64,000 bases of DNA, from the NCBI RefSeq assembly GCF_028010285.1, contig NZ_CP116304.1, positions 3,736,501 to 3,800,500 on the forward strand, given 5' to 3'. The DNA comes from Pseudomonas sp. Q1-7 (GTDB lineage: Bacteria > Pseudomonadota > Gammaproteobacteria > Pseudomonadales > Pseudomonadaceae). The notes beneath the pieces were generated by a model. The model saw only the letters and a list, made by a program, of their open reading frames with translations. It made no database searches and was not told where the DNA came from. Of this stretch, positions 52,820 through 61,580 are shown in pieces. A program made the position numbers and the translations under genes. The first letter of the stretch is position 1, and each line of letters begins with the position of its first letter.

Positions 52820-53266
52820 CTGAAAAACCCCGTCATTCAACAAGCCGCCATGGAAGCCTTCTTCTTTGGCTACCAGGCCTTCACCAGCAAGCCGGACGAA
52901 ATCCTCGCCCGCCGCGGCCTGTCGCGGGTGCACCACCGCATCCTGTTCTTCATCGCCAAATACCCGGGCCTCAGCGTCAAGGAACTGCTGGGCTACCTGG
53001 GGGTGACCAAGCAGGCGCTGAACACCCCGCTGCGCCAGTTGATCGAGATGAAACTGGTGGAAAGCGTGGCGGCCGCCGACGACAAGCGCAAACGCCTGCT
53101 GGGGTTCACCCGCGAAGGGGCGAAACTGGAACAGGCCCTGCGCCGCGAACAGGCCCGCCTGCTGAAACGCGCCTTCGGCGAGGCGGGGGAAGACGCGGTG
53201 CACGGCTGGCTGCAGGTCAACCAGGCGCTGTGCAAGGCGCGCCAGAACGAAGCTTCGGAGGCCTAG
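52811..53266 (+). CDS. MarR-family regulator
   Basis: The 151-residue winged-helix regulator has RVHHRILFFIAKYPGLSVKELLGYLGVTKQALNTPLRQLIEMKLVE, of which the helix-turn-helix is ELLGYLGVTKQALNTPLRQL, and a wing with ADDKRKRLLGFTREG. It starts with ATG at 52811, lying inside an operator-like repeat and lacking a clear ribosome site, which suggests a leaderless or very short leader. It is divergent from the aminotransferase-gst pair, its likely target. Its stop overlaps the end of the next gene on the other strand. Confidence 0.87.
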   Translation: MLDLKNPVIQQAAMEAFFFGYQAFTSKPDEILARRGLSRVHHRILFFIAKYPGLSVKELLGYLGVTKQALNTPLRQLIEMKLVESVAAADDKRKRLLGFTREGAKLEQALRREQARLLKRAFGEAGEDAVHGWLQVNQALCKARQNEASEA

Positions 53267-53892
53267 GCCGTGGGCTCCAGCTCTCGCGCCCCACGGAAAA
53301 ACACCAGCATCAGGGCCAGGTTGGCGGCGATCAGCGGCAACAGGCCGAGCATCATCAGCACGATGGTGGCCATCATGATGCCGCCCACCAGGTCCAGCCA
53401 GCCCATCACCCGGAGCGCCGGATAGGCGTTCTGGATCTTCAGCAGGCGCACGCCCAGCCAGGCGGTCAGCGCGCCGAGCAGGGCGACCGCGCCGAAGTAG
53501 AACAGCATCGGCCAACCTGGCTCGGTGCTGGCCTCCCCCAACAGAAAGCCCAACGCCTCGATCGCCAGGCTGCCGACGATCACCGCCCAGACCGGCGGTG
53601 CCAGGTCCTCGGCGGCGAAACGCGCCTCGGCGAACAACTTGAAGCGGATCAACAGGTAGCACCCGAGCAGCGTCAGCGCCACACCGAACCAGTCGGACAG
53701 GCGGGTCATCAGCGGGTCTTCGGTAGCGCCGGCGGCCACTGCGAGCCCGGTCAGGATCAGGGAGCTCGCTGCACAGACCAGGCTCAGCCAGGCCAGCAGC
53801 CTGAGGTGGCCGGGCGCCCAGCCGTTCATCTGCCGCGTTGCCGCCTCCTCCACCAACTCCACCTGCGGGGTGGCGTAAGGGTTCTCATCCAT
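53263..53892 (-). CDS. Membrane protein of unknown function
   Basis: The 209-residue protein opens with the NPYATPQ motif (residues 4-10) seen in several uncharacterised bacterial membrane proteins, then has five or six hydrophobic helices (for example LRLLAWLSLVCAASSLILTG and FGVALTLLGCYLLIRF). No enzyme or transporter signature is visible. It converges on the MarR gene with a four-base overlap of stops and is divergent from the LysE gene across 148 bases. Confidence 0.72.
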   Translation of the reverse strand: MDENPYATPQVELVEEAATRQMNGWAPGHLRLLAWLSLVCAASSLILTGLAVAAGATEDPLMTRLSDWFGVALTLLGCYLLIRFKLFAEARFAAEDLAPPVWAVIVGSLAIEALGFLLGEASTEPGWPMLFYFGAVALLGALTAWLGVRLLKIQNAYPALRVMGWLDLVGGIMMATIVLMMLGLLPLIAANLALMLVFFRGARELEPTA

Positions 53893-53952
53893 GTGTGTCT
53901 CCAGACGGGAAAAAGCATCACAGTAGTCGCTGATACCCGGGGTGCCAACCGA

Positions 53953-53984
53953 CTGTATCGCTCAATGGGTGCATCGCTGTATCG
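53953..53984 (+). promoter_or_regulatory. Direct repeats CTGTATCG before the LysE gene
   Basis: CTGTATCG occurs at 53953-53960 and 53977-53984, 24 bases apart, about 60-90 bases before the LysE start. Such tandem repeats are the form bound by MocR/PdxR-type regulators; no such gene lies next to it here. Confidence 0.4.
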
Positions 53985-54040
53985 GGACGTTTCCGGGCGC
54001 CTGGCCTTAGTCTGCCGGCATAACGACAAGGTAGACCGTC

Positions 54041-54658
54041 ATGAGCCTGGAATTGATCTTCGCCTTCATCCTCTTCGCCTTCGTCACCTCGGTGACGCCC
54101 GGCCCCAACAACATGATGCTGCTCGCCTCCGGCGTGAACTTCGGGGTACGCCGCAGCCTGCCGCACATGCTCGGTATCAGCATCGGCTTCATGGTGCTGG
54201 TGGTGGCGGTCGGCCTCGGCCTGGCCCAAGTGTTCCAGCAGGTGCCGGAGCTCTACACCGCACTGCGCTACGCCGGCGCGGCCTACCTGCTCTACCTGGC
54301 CTGGAAGATCGCCGGGGCGGGCGCGCCGGACGCGGACAAGGCCGAAAAGCGCCCGAAACCCTTCACCTTCCTCCAGGCTGCCGCCTTCCAGTGGATCAAT
54401 CCCAAGGCCTGGGTCATGGCCATCGGCGCCATCACCACCTACACCCCGCAGGAGAACTTCGTGGTCAACGTGGTACTGATCGCGGCCCTTTTCGCCCTGG
54501 TCAACTGCCCCAGTGTCGGTCTCTGGACCATCGCCGGCAGCCTGCTGCGCCGTTGGCTGTCCGAACCGCGCATACTGCGCCTGTTCAACATCGGCATGGC
54601 CCTGTTGCTGGTGGCCTCGCTCTATCCCATTCTGGTCGACGTCAACGGAACGCTCTGA
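54041..54658 (+). CDS. LysE/RhtB-family amino acid exporter
   Basis: The 205-residue, six-helix protein shows the LysE marks FVTSVTPGPNNMMLLASG at residues about 14-31 and FQWINPKAWVMAIGAIT near 117. It exports amino acids or their derivatives; the exact substrate is unknown. Its stop overlaps the start of benE in TGATG, so translation is coupled. Tandem CTGTATCG repeats lie upstream, which may bring it under a MocR-type regulator. Confidence 0.88.
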   Translation: MSLELIFAFILFAFVTSVTPGPNNMMLLASGVNFGVRRSLPHMLGISIGFMVLVVAVGLGLAQVFQQVPELYTALRYAGAAYLLYLAWKIAGAGAPDADKAEKRPKPFTFLQAAAFQWINPKAWVMAIGAITTYTPQENFVVNVVLIAALFALVNCPSVGLWTIAGSLLRRWLSEPRILRLFNIGMALLLVASLYPILVDVNGTL

Positions 54659-55872
54659 TGCACCCTACCTCGGAAACCCCGGTCAACCCGCCACGCTTGC
54701 GTCCCCTGGCGGACTCCTCGCCCTCCGCCGTGGTGGCGGGCTTCATCGCCATGCTCACCGGCTACACCAGTTCCCTGGTACTAATGTTCCAGGCCGGCCA
54801 GGCCGCGGGTCTGAGCAATGCCCAGATTTCTTCCTGGATCTGGGCCCTGTCCATCGGCATGGCCCTGACCACTATCGGCCTGTCCCTGCGCTACCGCACG
54901 CCGATCGTGGTTGCCTGGTCCACCCCCGGCGCGGCCCTGCTGATCACCAGCCTGCCGGGCGTCAGCTACGGCGAAGCCATAGGCGCCTTCATCGTCTGTG
55001 CCGCGCTGCTCGCCCTGGTGGGCCTGACCGGCGGCTTCGAGCGCCTGATGCGCCGGCTGCCGGCGTCGCTGGCGGCCGCCCTGCTGGCTGGCATCCTGTT
55101 CAAGATCGGCAGCGAGATCTTCATTGCCGCCCAGCACCGCACCGCGCTGGTCCTGGCCATGTTCGTCAGCTACCTGCTGTTCAAGCGCCTGCAGCCGCGC
55201 TATGCCGTGCTGGCGGCGCTCCTGGTGGGTTGCGTGATGGCGGCCGCGCTGGGCCTGCTGGACTTCAGCGGCTTCGAGTTCGCCCTGGCCGAGCCGGTGT
55301 GGACTACGCCGGAGTTTTCCGCCACGGCCGTGATCAGCATCGGCATTCCGCTGTTCGTGGTGGCCATGGCCTCGCAGAACATCCCCGGCATCGCCGTATT
55401 GCGCGCCGACGGTTACCCGGTGCCGGCCTCGCCGCTGATTTCGGTCACCGGCATCGCCTCCCTGCTGCTGGCGCCCTTCGGCTCCCACGGCATCAACCTG
55501 GCCGCCATCAGCGCCGCCATCTGCACCGGCTCCCACGCCCACGAGGACCACGCCAAGCGCTACACCGCCGCGGTCTGGTGCGGGATTTTCTACGGCGTCG
55601 CCGGCACCTTCGCCGCCACCCTCGCGGCGCTGTTCGCGGCATTTCCCACGGAGCTGGTGCTGTCCATCGCCGCCCTGGCGCTGTTCGGCTCCATCAGCAA
55701 CGGCCTCACCGCCGCCATGCAGGAGCCCCGGGAACGCGAGGCGGCGCTGATCACCTTCATGGTCACCGCCTCGGGCATGAGCCTGCTGTCCATCGGCTCG
55801 GCCTTCTGGGGCCTGATCGCCGGAGTGCTGACCTTGCTGATCCTCAACGTCGACAGCGGCAAGCAAAAATGA
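54658..55872 (+). CDS. BenE-family benzoate/H+ symporter-like transporter
   Basis: The 404-residue protein has about twelve helices and the BenE opening SPSAVVAGFIAMLTGYTSSLVLMFQAG, with STPGAALL and SHGINLAAISAAICTG as further family blocks. BenE proteins take up benzoate with protons, but many chromosomal members have unknown substrates; no benzoate genes lie here. It is coupled to the LysE gene by a one-base overlap. Pairing an amino acid exporter with a BenE transporter is common in pseudomonads. A 13-base-arm terminator contains the stop codon. Confidence 0.87.
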   Translation: MHPTSETPVNPPRLRPLADSSPSAVVAGFIAMLTGYTSSLVLMFQAGQAAGLSNAQISSWIWALSIGMALTTIGLSLRYRTPIVVAWSTPGAALLITSLPGVSYGEAIGAFIVCAALLALVGLTGGFERLMRRLPASLAAALLAGILFKIGSEIFIAAQHRTALVLAMFVSYLLFKRLQPRYAVLAALLVGCVMAAALGLLDFSGFEFALAEPVWTTPEFSATAVISIGIPLFVVAMASQNIPGIAVLRADGYPVPASPLISVTGIASLLLAPFGSHGINLAAISAAICTGSHAHEDHAKRYTAAVWCGIFYGVAGTFAATLAALFAAFPTELVLSIAALALFGSISNGLTAAMQEPREREAALITFMVTASGMSLLSIGSAFWGLIAGVLTLLILNVDSGKQK

Positions 55873-55902
55873 AGAAAGGCGCCGCGAGGCGCCTTTCTTC
55901 TA
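55871..55902 (+). terminator. benE terminator
   Basis: GAAGAAAGGCGCC and GGCGCCTTTCTTC form 13-base arms around GCGA. Confidence 0.88.
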
Positions 55903-55908
55903 CAGCTG

Positions 55909-55942
55909 TGATGGGTTTCGCTTCGCTCTACGCCATCCTACG
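55909..55942. repeat. Intergenic palindromic repeat, copy B
   Basis: GATGGGTTTCGCTTCGCTC followed by TACGCCATCCTACG is an imperfect palindrome. Its reverse complement is related to the copy at 35644, sharing the TGGG-TTCGC-GCTC-CC-CTACG pattern. Both copies lie beside terminators between converging genes. Confidence 0.6.
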
Positions 55943-55952
55943 GAAGCTGCCT

Positions 55953-56714
55953 TCAAATTGCCGTGGCGCCGCCGTCCACGGCCAGGGCATGGCCGGTGGT
56001 GAAGCCGGCCGCGTCGCAGCAGAGATAGAGCACCGCCCCCGCGATTTCCTCCACCTTGCCGATGCGCCCCACCGGGTGCATGGCGAGGGCGAACTCGCCC
56101 TTCTTCGGATCAGACTCGCAGGCACGGCGGAACATGTCGGTGTCGATCACCGCCGGGCAGACCGCGTTGACCCGAACCTTCTTCTTCGCATATTCGACGG
56201 CCGCCGATTTGGTCAGGCCGATCACCGCGTGCTTGGAAGCGGCATAGATACTCATCTTCGGCGCGGCCCCCAGGCCCGCGACCGACGCGGTGTTGACGAT
56301 GGCGCCACCGCCCTGGGCCAGCATCAGCGGAATCTGGTGCTTCATGCACAACCAGACGCCTTTCACGTTGACCCCCATGATGGCGTCGAACTCCGACTCG
56401 TTACCTTCCGCCAACCTGCCCTGCTCGATCTCGATGCCGGCGTTGTTGAAGGCGTAGTCGAGGCGGCCATAGGCGGCGAGGGTGCCCTGCATGAGCGCCT
56501 GGACCTCGGCGTCGCGGGTCACGTCGCAGCGGATGAAGCACGCTTCGCCACCCGCGGCGCGAATCAGTTCCGCGGTGCCTTCGCCACCGGCGACATCCAC
56601 ATCGGACACCACCACCTTGAGGCCCTCGGCGGCGAAGGCCTGGGCGGTCGCGCGGCCGATTCCATTGGCACCGCCAGTGACCAGGGCGACCTGGCCGGAA
56701 AACGTCATGCTCAT
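55953..56714 (-). CDS. Short-chain dehydrogenase/reductase
   Basis: The 253-residue Rossmann enzyme has the NAD(P) motif LVTGGANGIGRATA, the NNAG motif in AFNNAGIEIEQ, the catalytic serine in VNTASVAGLGA, and YxxxK in YAASKHAVIG. VSDVDV after the second strand suggests an NAD preference. It is a classical SDR with unknown substrate (glucose-dehydrogenase-like annotation is common). Start at 56714 or two codons on at 56708, with GAG just upstream; both have modest ribosome sites. Confidence 0.88.
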   Translation of the reverse strand: MSMTFSGQVALVTGGANGIGRATAQAFAAEGLKVVVSDVDVAGGEGTAELIRAAGGEACFIRCDVTRDAEVQALMQGTLAAYGRLDYAFNNAGIEIEQGRLAEGNESEFDAIMGVNVKGVWLCMKHQIPLMLAQGGGAIVNTASVAGLGAAPKMSIYAASKHAVIGLTKSAAVEYAKKKVRVNAVCPAVIDTDMFRRACESDPKKGEFALAMHPVGRIGKVEEIAGAVLYLCCDAAGFTTGHALAVDGGATAI

Positions 56715-56939
56715 CTCTGCAACCTCGACAGGAGTGGAAACTGCGGCGAAGTCTAGTCAGTCGCCACTGCGCCGCGTCAGCATCATCAGGACGCTGGTGG
56801 GCAGGTCATCCACTTCACTGATGCAAGCGAAGCCCCTTCATCATTGGCACTCATGGCTCGCCATTCGGCCCAGGCTCCGGACTTGCCGGGCTCCGGCCAG
56901 CGGGCTATCACCAAGGCTTTCCTTCGCGGAGTTCCTGCC

Positions 56940-57944
56940 ATGTCCCTGCTCAACCGTCAGTTCCAGCTCGCCCAACGCCCGGTCGGCCCGGCCACCCGTG
57001 AAACCTTTTCCTACGTGGAAACCCCTGTCGGCGAGCCCGGCCCGGGACAGGTGCTGGTGGAAAACCTCTACCTCTCCCTGGACCCGGCCATGCGCGGCTG
57101 GATGAACGACGCCCGCTCCTACATCGCCCCCGTGGCAATCGGCGAGGTGATGCGCGCCCTCGGCGTCGGCAAGGTGGTGGCATCGCAACATCCGGACTAC
57201 CAAGTGGGCGAGCACCTCTGCGGCGTGGTGGGCGTCCAGGACTACTTCCTCGGCGAGCCGCGCGACTTCCACAAGGTCGATCCGGGCCAGGCGCCCCTGC
57301 CGCTCTACCTCTCGGCCCTGGGCATGACCGGCATGACCGCCTATTTCGCCCTGCTCGACGTGGGCCAACCCAAGGCCGGGGAAACCGTGGTCATCTCCGG
57401 CGCCGCCGGTGCGGTGGGCAGCGTTGCCGGGCAGATCGCCCGGATCAGGGGCTGCCGTGTCGTGGGCATCGCCGGCGGCGCCGACAAGTGCCGCTACCTG
57501 GTGGACGAACTGGGCTTCGACGGTGCCATCGACTACAAGGCCGAGGACCTCCATGCCGCCCTCAAACGTGAATGCCCCAAGGGCGTGGACGTCTATTTCG
57601 ACAACGTCGGCGGCGACATCCTCGACGCGGTGCTCACCCGCATCAACCGCAAGGCGCGCATTGTCATCTGCGGCGCCATCAGCCAGTACAACAACAAGGA
57701 GGCGGTGAAGGGACCGGCCAACTACCTGGCACTGCTGGTCAACCGCGCGCGCATGGAGGGCATGGTGGTGTTCGACTACGCACCGCGCTTCGGCGAGGCG
57801 GTCAAGGACATCGCCGGCTGGCTGGCCAGTGGCGAGCTGAAGAGCAAGGAGGATGTGGTGACGGGGCTGGGGACCTTCCCGGAAACCCTGGGCAGGCTGT
57901 TCAGCGGCGAGAACTTCGGGAAACTGGTGTTGAAAGTGCGCTGA
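56940..57944 (+). CDS. NADP-dependent oxidoreductase, CurA/leukotriene-B4 dehydrogenase type
   Basis: The 334-residue zinc-less medium-chain reductase matches the CurA/PTGR group that reduces enones with NADPH. It shows NLYLSLDPAMRGWM, GMTGMTAYFALLDVG, the nucleotide-binding ISGAAGAVGSVAGQIAR, and DVYFDNVGGDILDAVL. ATG at 56940 has CGGAG nearby. It is divergent from the SDR gene across about 225 bases and is followed by a hairpin that separates it from pyrF on the other strand. Its substrate is unknown. Confidence 0.9.
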   Translation: MSLLNRQFQLAQRPVGPATRETFSYVETPVGEPGPGQVLVENLYLSLDPAMRGWMNDARSYIAPVAIGEVMRALGVGKVVASQHPDYQVGEHLCGVVGVQDYFLGEPRDFHKVDPGQAPLPLYLSALGMTGMTAYFALLDVGQPKAGETVVISGAAGAVGSVAGQIARIRGCRVVGIAGGADKCRYLVDELGFDGAIDYKAEDLHAALKRECPKGVDVYFDNVGGDILDAVLTRINRKARIVICGAISQYNNKEAVKGPANYLALLVNRARMEGMVVFDYAPRFGEAVKDIAGWLASGELKSKEDVVTGLGTFPETLGRLFSGENFGKLVLKVR

Positions 57945-57956
57945 TGGAGGGCGAAA

Positions 57957-57981
57957 GTGCGCCACCGGCCGGGTGGCGCAC
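57957..57981. terminator. Hairpin between convergent oxidoreductase and pyrF
   Basis: GTGCGCCACC and GGTGGCGCAC enclose five bases. No T-run follows on either side, so termination strength is uncertain. Confidence 0.5.
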
Positions 57982-57989
57982 CCGCACGC

Positions 57990-58688
57990 TCACGCCAGCT
58001 CGGCGACGACCGCGGCCAGAGCCTGGGCCGGATCGGCGGCCTGACTGATCGGACGGCCGATTACCAGGTAGTCCGAGCCGGCATCCAGGGCCTGGCGCGG
58101 GGTAAGGATGCGGCGCTGGTCGTCCTGGGCACTGCCAGCCGGACGGATACCCGGGGTCACCAGTTGCAGGCGCGGATAGGCAGCCTTCAGGTCGGCAGCT
58201 TCCTGAGCCGAGCAGACAAGGCCGTCCATGCCGGCCTTGTCGGCCAGGCCCGCCAGGCGCAGCACCTGCTCCCTGGGCTCGACGTCCAGGCCGATGCCGG
58301 CCAGGTCCTCGCGCTCCATGCTGGTCAGCACGGTCACGCCGATCAGCAGCGGCTTGGGCCCGTTGAACTTGTCCAGGGTTTCGCGGCAGGCCGCCATCAT
58401 GCGCAGGCCGCCGGAGCAATGTACGTTGACCATCCACACGCCCATTTCCGCAGCGGCCTTCACCGCCATGGCGGTGGTGTTGGGGATGTCGTGGAATTTC
58501 AGGTCGAGGAAGACCTCGAAGCCCCGGTCACGCAGGGTCGAGACGATTTCGGAGGCGCAGCTGGTGAACAGCTCCTTGCCCACTTTGACCCGGCACAGCC
58601 TGGGGTCCAACTGGTCGGCCAGCCGCAGGGCGGCCTCACGGGTGGGAAAGTCGAGGGCGACAATGATCGGCGTCTGACAGGCGGACAT
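57990..58688 (-). CDS. pyrF: Orotidine 5'-phosphate decarboxylase
   Basis: PyrF makes UMP from OMP, the last step of de novo pyrimidine synthesis. The 232-residue barrel enzyme has IIVALDFP at strand 1, the catalytic [10 protein letters not shown] (lysine-aspartate array, residues about 62-71), [11 protein letters not shown] and the phosphate-binding GIRP plus VIGRPIS. ATG at 58688 is clear. It converges on the CurA-like gene and is read away from the ZIP transporter gene in the same direction. Confidence 0.96.
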   Translation of the reverse strand: MSACQTPIIVALDFPTREAALRLADQLDPRLCRVKVGKELFTSCASEIVSTLRDRGFEVFLDLKFHDIPNTTAMAVKAAAEMGVWMVNVHCSGGLRMMAACRETLDKFNGPKPLLIGVTVLTSMEREDLAGIGLDVEPREQVLRLAGLADKAGMDGLVCSAQEAADLKAAYPRLQLVTPGIRPAGSAQDDQRRILTPRQALDAGSDYLVIGRPISQAADPAQALAAVVAELA

Positions 58689-58759
58689 GGGGCGGGCTCT
58701 CTGGCGAATCGGAAACGGCGCGCATTGTAGCGGAAGCCAACGCGCGCCGCTGCCTTCCC

Positions 58760-59494
58760 TCATACCAGGTGGTCGAGGGCGAACGCCGTCATGAAACCCG
58801 CCAGGGTGATCAGCCCGGTCCAGGCATGGGTGCTCTGGAAGGCCTCCGGGATCAGGGTATCCACCAGCATGCAGAGCACCGCCCCCGCCGAGAACCCCAG
58901 GGCGAAGGCCAGCCAGTGCGGCGACAGGTCGGCGAACAGTCCGGGGCCGGCCATGGCCGCCAGTCCGGACAGGACGGCGATGACGCCCCAGAGGCCGAAC
59001 ACCTGCCAGGCGCCGCGCCGCTCCTCGCGCAGGCCGGCGGCGCTGGCCAGGCCCTCGGGCAGGTTGGCGAGGAAGATGGCCACCAGCATCAGCACGCTGA
59101 CCTCGCCCCCATCCAACAGGCCCAGCCCCAGTCCAAGGGACTCGGGAATGCCATCGAGGAAGGCGCCAACGGCGATCAGCAGGGCGACCATGCCATTGCC
59201 GCTCGTGCGGCGGTGATGGCCCTCGAGCCGGTCGAGGAACTGGCTGGCCAGCACGAACACGAAGCCGCCGGCCAACAATCCCGCCAGGGTCGGCCAAAGC
59301 CCTCCGATCCGTTCGGCTTCGGGAATCTGGCCGAAGCACAGCGCGGCGACCAGCACGCCGCTGCCGTAAGCCATGATCGATGCCACGACCTTCTGCGGCA
59401 GCCTGGCGAAAAAGCCCACGGCCGCGCCCAGCAGCAAGCTGCTGGCGGCCAGCCAACCCCACAGGCCGGCCTGGATGGTGACGGGAATCTGCAT
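58760..59494 (-). CDS. ZIP-family metal transporter-like protein
   Basis: The 244-residue, eight-helix protein has the ZIP helix 4 and 5 signatures in altered form: [17 protein letters not shown] and [16 protein letters not shown]. The usual metal-binding histidines before P-E are Asp and Asn/Ala here, so metal choice or even transport may differ from zinc-type ZIPs. The glutamates after proline are kept. There is no long histidine loop; only GHHRRTS is present. It lies between pyrF and a small membrane protein gene. Confidence 0.8.
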   Translation of the reverse strand: MQIPVTIQAGLWGWLAASSLLLGAAVGFFARLPQKVVASIMAYGSGVLVAALCFGQIPEAERIGGLWPTLAGLLAGGFVFVLASQFLDRLEGHHRRTSGNGMVALLIAVGAFLDGIPESLGLGLGLLDGGEVSVLMLVAIFLANLPEGLASAAGLREERRGAWQVFGLWGVIAVLSGLAAMAGPGLFADLSPHWLAFALGFSAGAVLCMLVDTLIPEAFQSTHAWTGLITLAGFMTAFALDHLV

Positions 59495-59723
59495 GAACGC
59501 CTCCTTGTTGAATTCGCCTGGGAATCAGGCCGGCCAGCAGTAGCCGTTTTCTCGCATCCTGGCTGTAGGACGATGCCGAAAAGATACCCGCCATGCTCCG
59601 AATGTAGCCTCCTGCGGTCGCGCCCTGGAAAAGAGCCCGCCCGCCTGCGCCGAACGACACCCGCGAATGTGGAAAGGCGCGCACAATCGAATAGAGTAAT
59701 GGCCCTTTCCACAGGAGATCGTC

Positions 59724-59891
59724 ATGCCCTGGTATGCCTGGCTGATACTGGTCCTGGCCATCGGCTCCATAGTCGGTAGCCTGATGCTGCTGCGCGACAC
59801 GGCGAAGAAACTGCCGTTGACCGAGGAACAACTCAAGCGCATCCGCGAGCGCAATGCCGAGATGGATGCCAAGGAAGCCAAGGACCGCTGA
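59724..59891 (+). CDS. DUF2897 small membrane protein
   Basis: The 55-residue protein starts [18 protein letters not shown], one membrane helix, followed by a charged helix with ITYPICAL-free [16 protein letters not shown]. This matches DUF2897, a family of tiny single-helix proteins of gamma-proteobacteria with unknown function. CAGGAG lies eight bases before the ATG. The helix-then-basic layout predicts N-out or N-in anchoring with a cytoplasmic tail. The CPBP gene starts 52 bases later in the same direction, so they may share a transcript. Confidence 0.78.
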   Translation: MPWYAWLILVLAIGSIVGSLMLLRDTAKKLPLTEEQLKRIRERNAEMDAKEAKDR

Positions 59892-59943
59892 CCCCGTGCC
59901 CACCCCGGAAGGCCGAAGCGTGTTCCCGCGACAGGGAAGCCTC

Positions 59944-60702
59944 ATGCCGCTTCACCTGCAGCTGCTGTTTCCGTTGATCGTCCTCGTCCTGGGCCAGGGC
60001 CTGGGTGGCGTGCAGCCGAGCGCCCTGCTGGCGGGGGTCGCCTATGCCGGCTGGGTCTTCGCCGAGCGCCAGTTGCCGGTGCAGCTGTGGCGGGTAGTCA
60101 CCCTGCTGTCATCCGTCGCCCTGGCCGCCCACCTGTTGCCTGGTTTCAGCCCCCTGTCCCTCGGTGAGCCGCAACGGCTGAGCCCGGATGCCCCGCCCTA
60201 CGCCCTGCGCCTTTCCTGGGACAAATTGCTGGTCGGCCTGACGCTGCTCGCCTGGTGGCTGGGCCGCCATCCGGCACCCTGCGGCCGCTCGCCGCGCCGA
60301 GCCTGGCTAGTGGTGCTGGCCACCCTGCCGCTGGTGCCGGCGCTGGCCCTGGTTACGGGCCTGGTGGGCTGGCAGCCGAAGTGGCCGGACATGATCTGGG
60401 CATGGCTGGCGATCAACCTGCTGGCCACGGTGCTGGCGGAAGAACTGGTATTTCGCGGGCTGCTGCAACCGGCGCTGGTGTCCGGGCTGGGGGCGCGCCA
60501 GGGCGTGCTACTCACGGCGGCCATCTTCGGCGCCGTGCATCTCCCGTTCAGCCCGTTGTTCGCCCTGATCGCCGGACTGGCCGGCCTGGGCTACGGCCTG
60601 GCCTACCATTACAGTGGCAGGCTCTGGGTAGCCGTGGCCCTGCACCTGGGCGTCAACCTCAGTCATCTGTTGTTGCTGAGCTACCCGCTGCGACTGGCCT
60701 GA
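59944..60702 (+). CDS. CPBP-family intramembrane metalloprotease
   Basis: The 252-residue protein has about eight helices and the CPBP (CAAX-protease/bacteriocin-processing) motifs: [14 protein letters not shown] near 172 (the EExxxR site), [10 protein letters not shown] and HLGVNLSHL, which supply the histidines and the asparagine-type residue. It probably cleaves membrane proteins; its substrate is unknown. Its last 44 bases overlap the end of the gene on the opposite strand. Confidence 0.85.
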   Translation: MPLHLQLLFPLIVLVLGQGLGGVQPSALLAGVAYAGWVFAERQLPVQLWRVVTLLSSVALAAHLLPGFSPLSLGEPQRLSPDAPPYALRLSWDKLLVGLTLLAWWLGRHPAPCGRSPRRAWLVVLATLPLVPALALVTGLVGWQPKWPDMIWAWLAINLLATVLAEELVFRGLLQPALVSGLGARQGVLLTAAIFGAVHLPFSPLFALIAGLAGLGYGLAYHYSGRLWVAVALHLGVNLSHLLLLSYPLRLA

Positions 60703-61474
60703 CCACCACCCCGTAAGGCTCGAATATCCGCTGCAACCGACCACCGGCACGCAGCGTCTCCAGCAGCGCGGCGAACTGCACGGCGCTGATGGGGGCTCCC
60801 GGCCGCAGCAAGGCGTAGTGATGGTAGCGCTGGTCCAGTCGGTCGCTGACGAGGAAGCTGCCGGCCAGCTCCGGATTGCGCTCCAGGTAGGCATTGAAAT
60901 AGGAGCGGGTCACCAGAGCGATGTCCGCGCGCGCGCGCAACAGCATGCGCAGATTGCTGTCGTGGGAATACGTGAGCACCGCATTGAAGCGGTGCTGGAG
61001 AAAGTCCGGATCGGCGTTGAAGCCTGCAAAGCCGTAGTGATAGCCGTGGTAGAGCGCCAGGCGTTTGCCGGCCAGCGCATCGAAGTAGTCCTGCCCGCGC
61101 CCCGACTCGGCCTTGGCAACGAAGATTTCCGCATCCTCCAGGCCCATGTCGATGCGCGCGCCAGGAATGCCCTGCCAGCCCCAGTTCGGGTTCTCGAACA
61201 CCGCCAAGTCGATCAGGCCTTCCTGAAAGCTCCGGAACCGTCGCGGAATCGAGGTGGGCCGCACGACGAAATGGAAGTCCTTCTGGACGTCGTTGAGCGC
61301 CGCGAGCAGGTCAAGGAGCAAGCCACTGGCTTCGGCCGATTCGGGTTTGATCACATAAGGAGGGAAATGGGCAGCGCCGACCCGGACAGTCTGCGCCGCC
61401 AGCGCGGGCCCCGAAACCAGCAAAAGCACGGAGAACCACACTGCCTTCAGGGTCAGCCCCCTCCTTGCGTCCAT
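60659..61474 (-). CDS. Periplasmic solute-binding protein (SBP_bac_3 type)
   Basis: The 271-residue protein has a signal peptide (VWFSVLLLVSGPALAA, cleavage near 27) and a bacterial family 3 solute-binding domain: VRVGAAHFPPYVIKP and GLLLDLLAALNDVQKDF at the start. Such proteins serve amino acid ABC importers or, as orphans, act in signalling; no permease gene is near. ATG at 61474 follows a GGTGG site; GTG three codons earlier is possible. The gene overlaps the CPBP gene tail to tail by 44 bases. Confidence 0.82.
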   Translation of the reverse strand: MDARRGLTLKAVWFSVLLLVSGPALAAQTVRVGAAHFPPYVIKPESAEASGLLLDLLAALNDVQKDFHFVVRPTSIPRRFRSFQEGLIDLAVFENPNWGWQGIPGARIDMGLEDAEIFVAKAESGRGQDYFDALAGKRLALYHGYHYGFAGFNADPDFLQHRFNAVLTYSHDSNLRMLLRARADIALVTRSYFNAYLERNPELAGSFLVSDRLDQRYHHYALLRPGAPISAVQFAALLETLRAGGRLQRIFEPYGVVVRPVAAGSSATTDD

Positions 61475-61580
61475 CGCTACCACCGCTCCCTGCTGATGAG
61501 GCCCAGCCCCGCAGCCTACGTGATTGATGCTTCGACGACCCGCCTTGCTGAGTGGACCGTGACGGAATTCACATTTGCCC

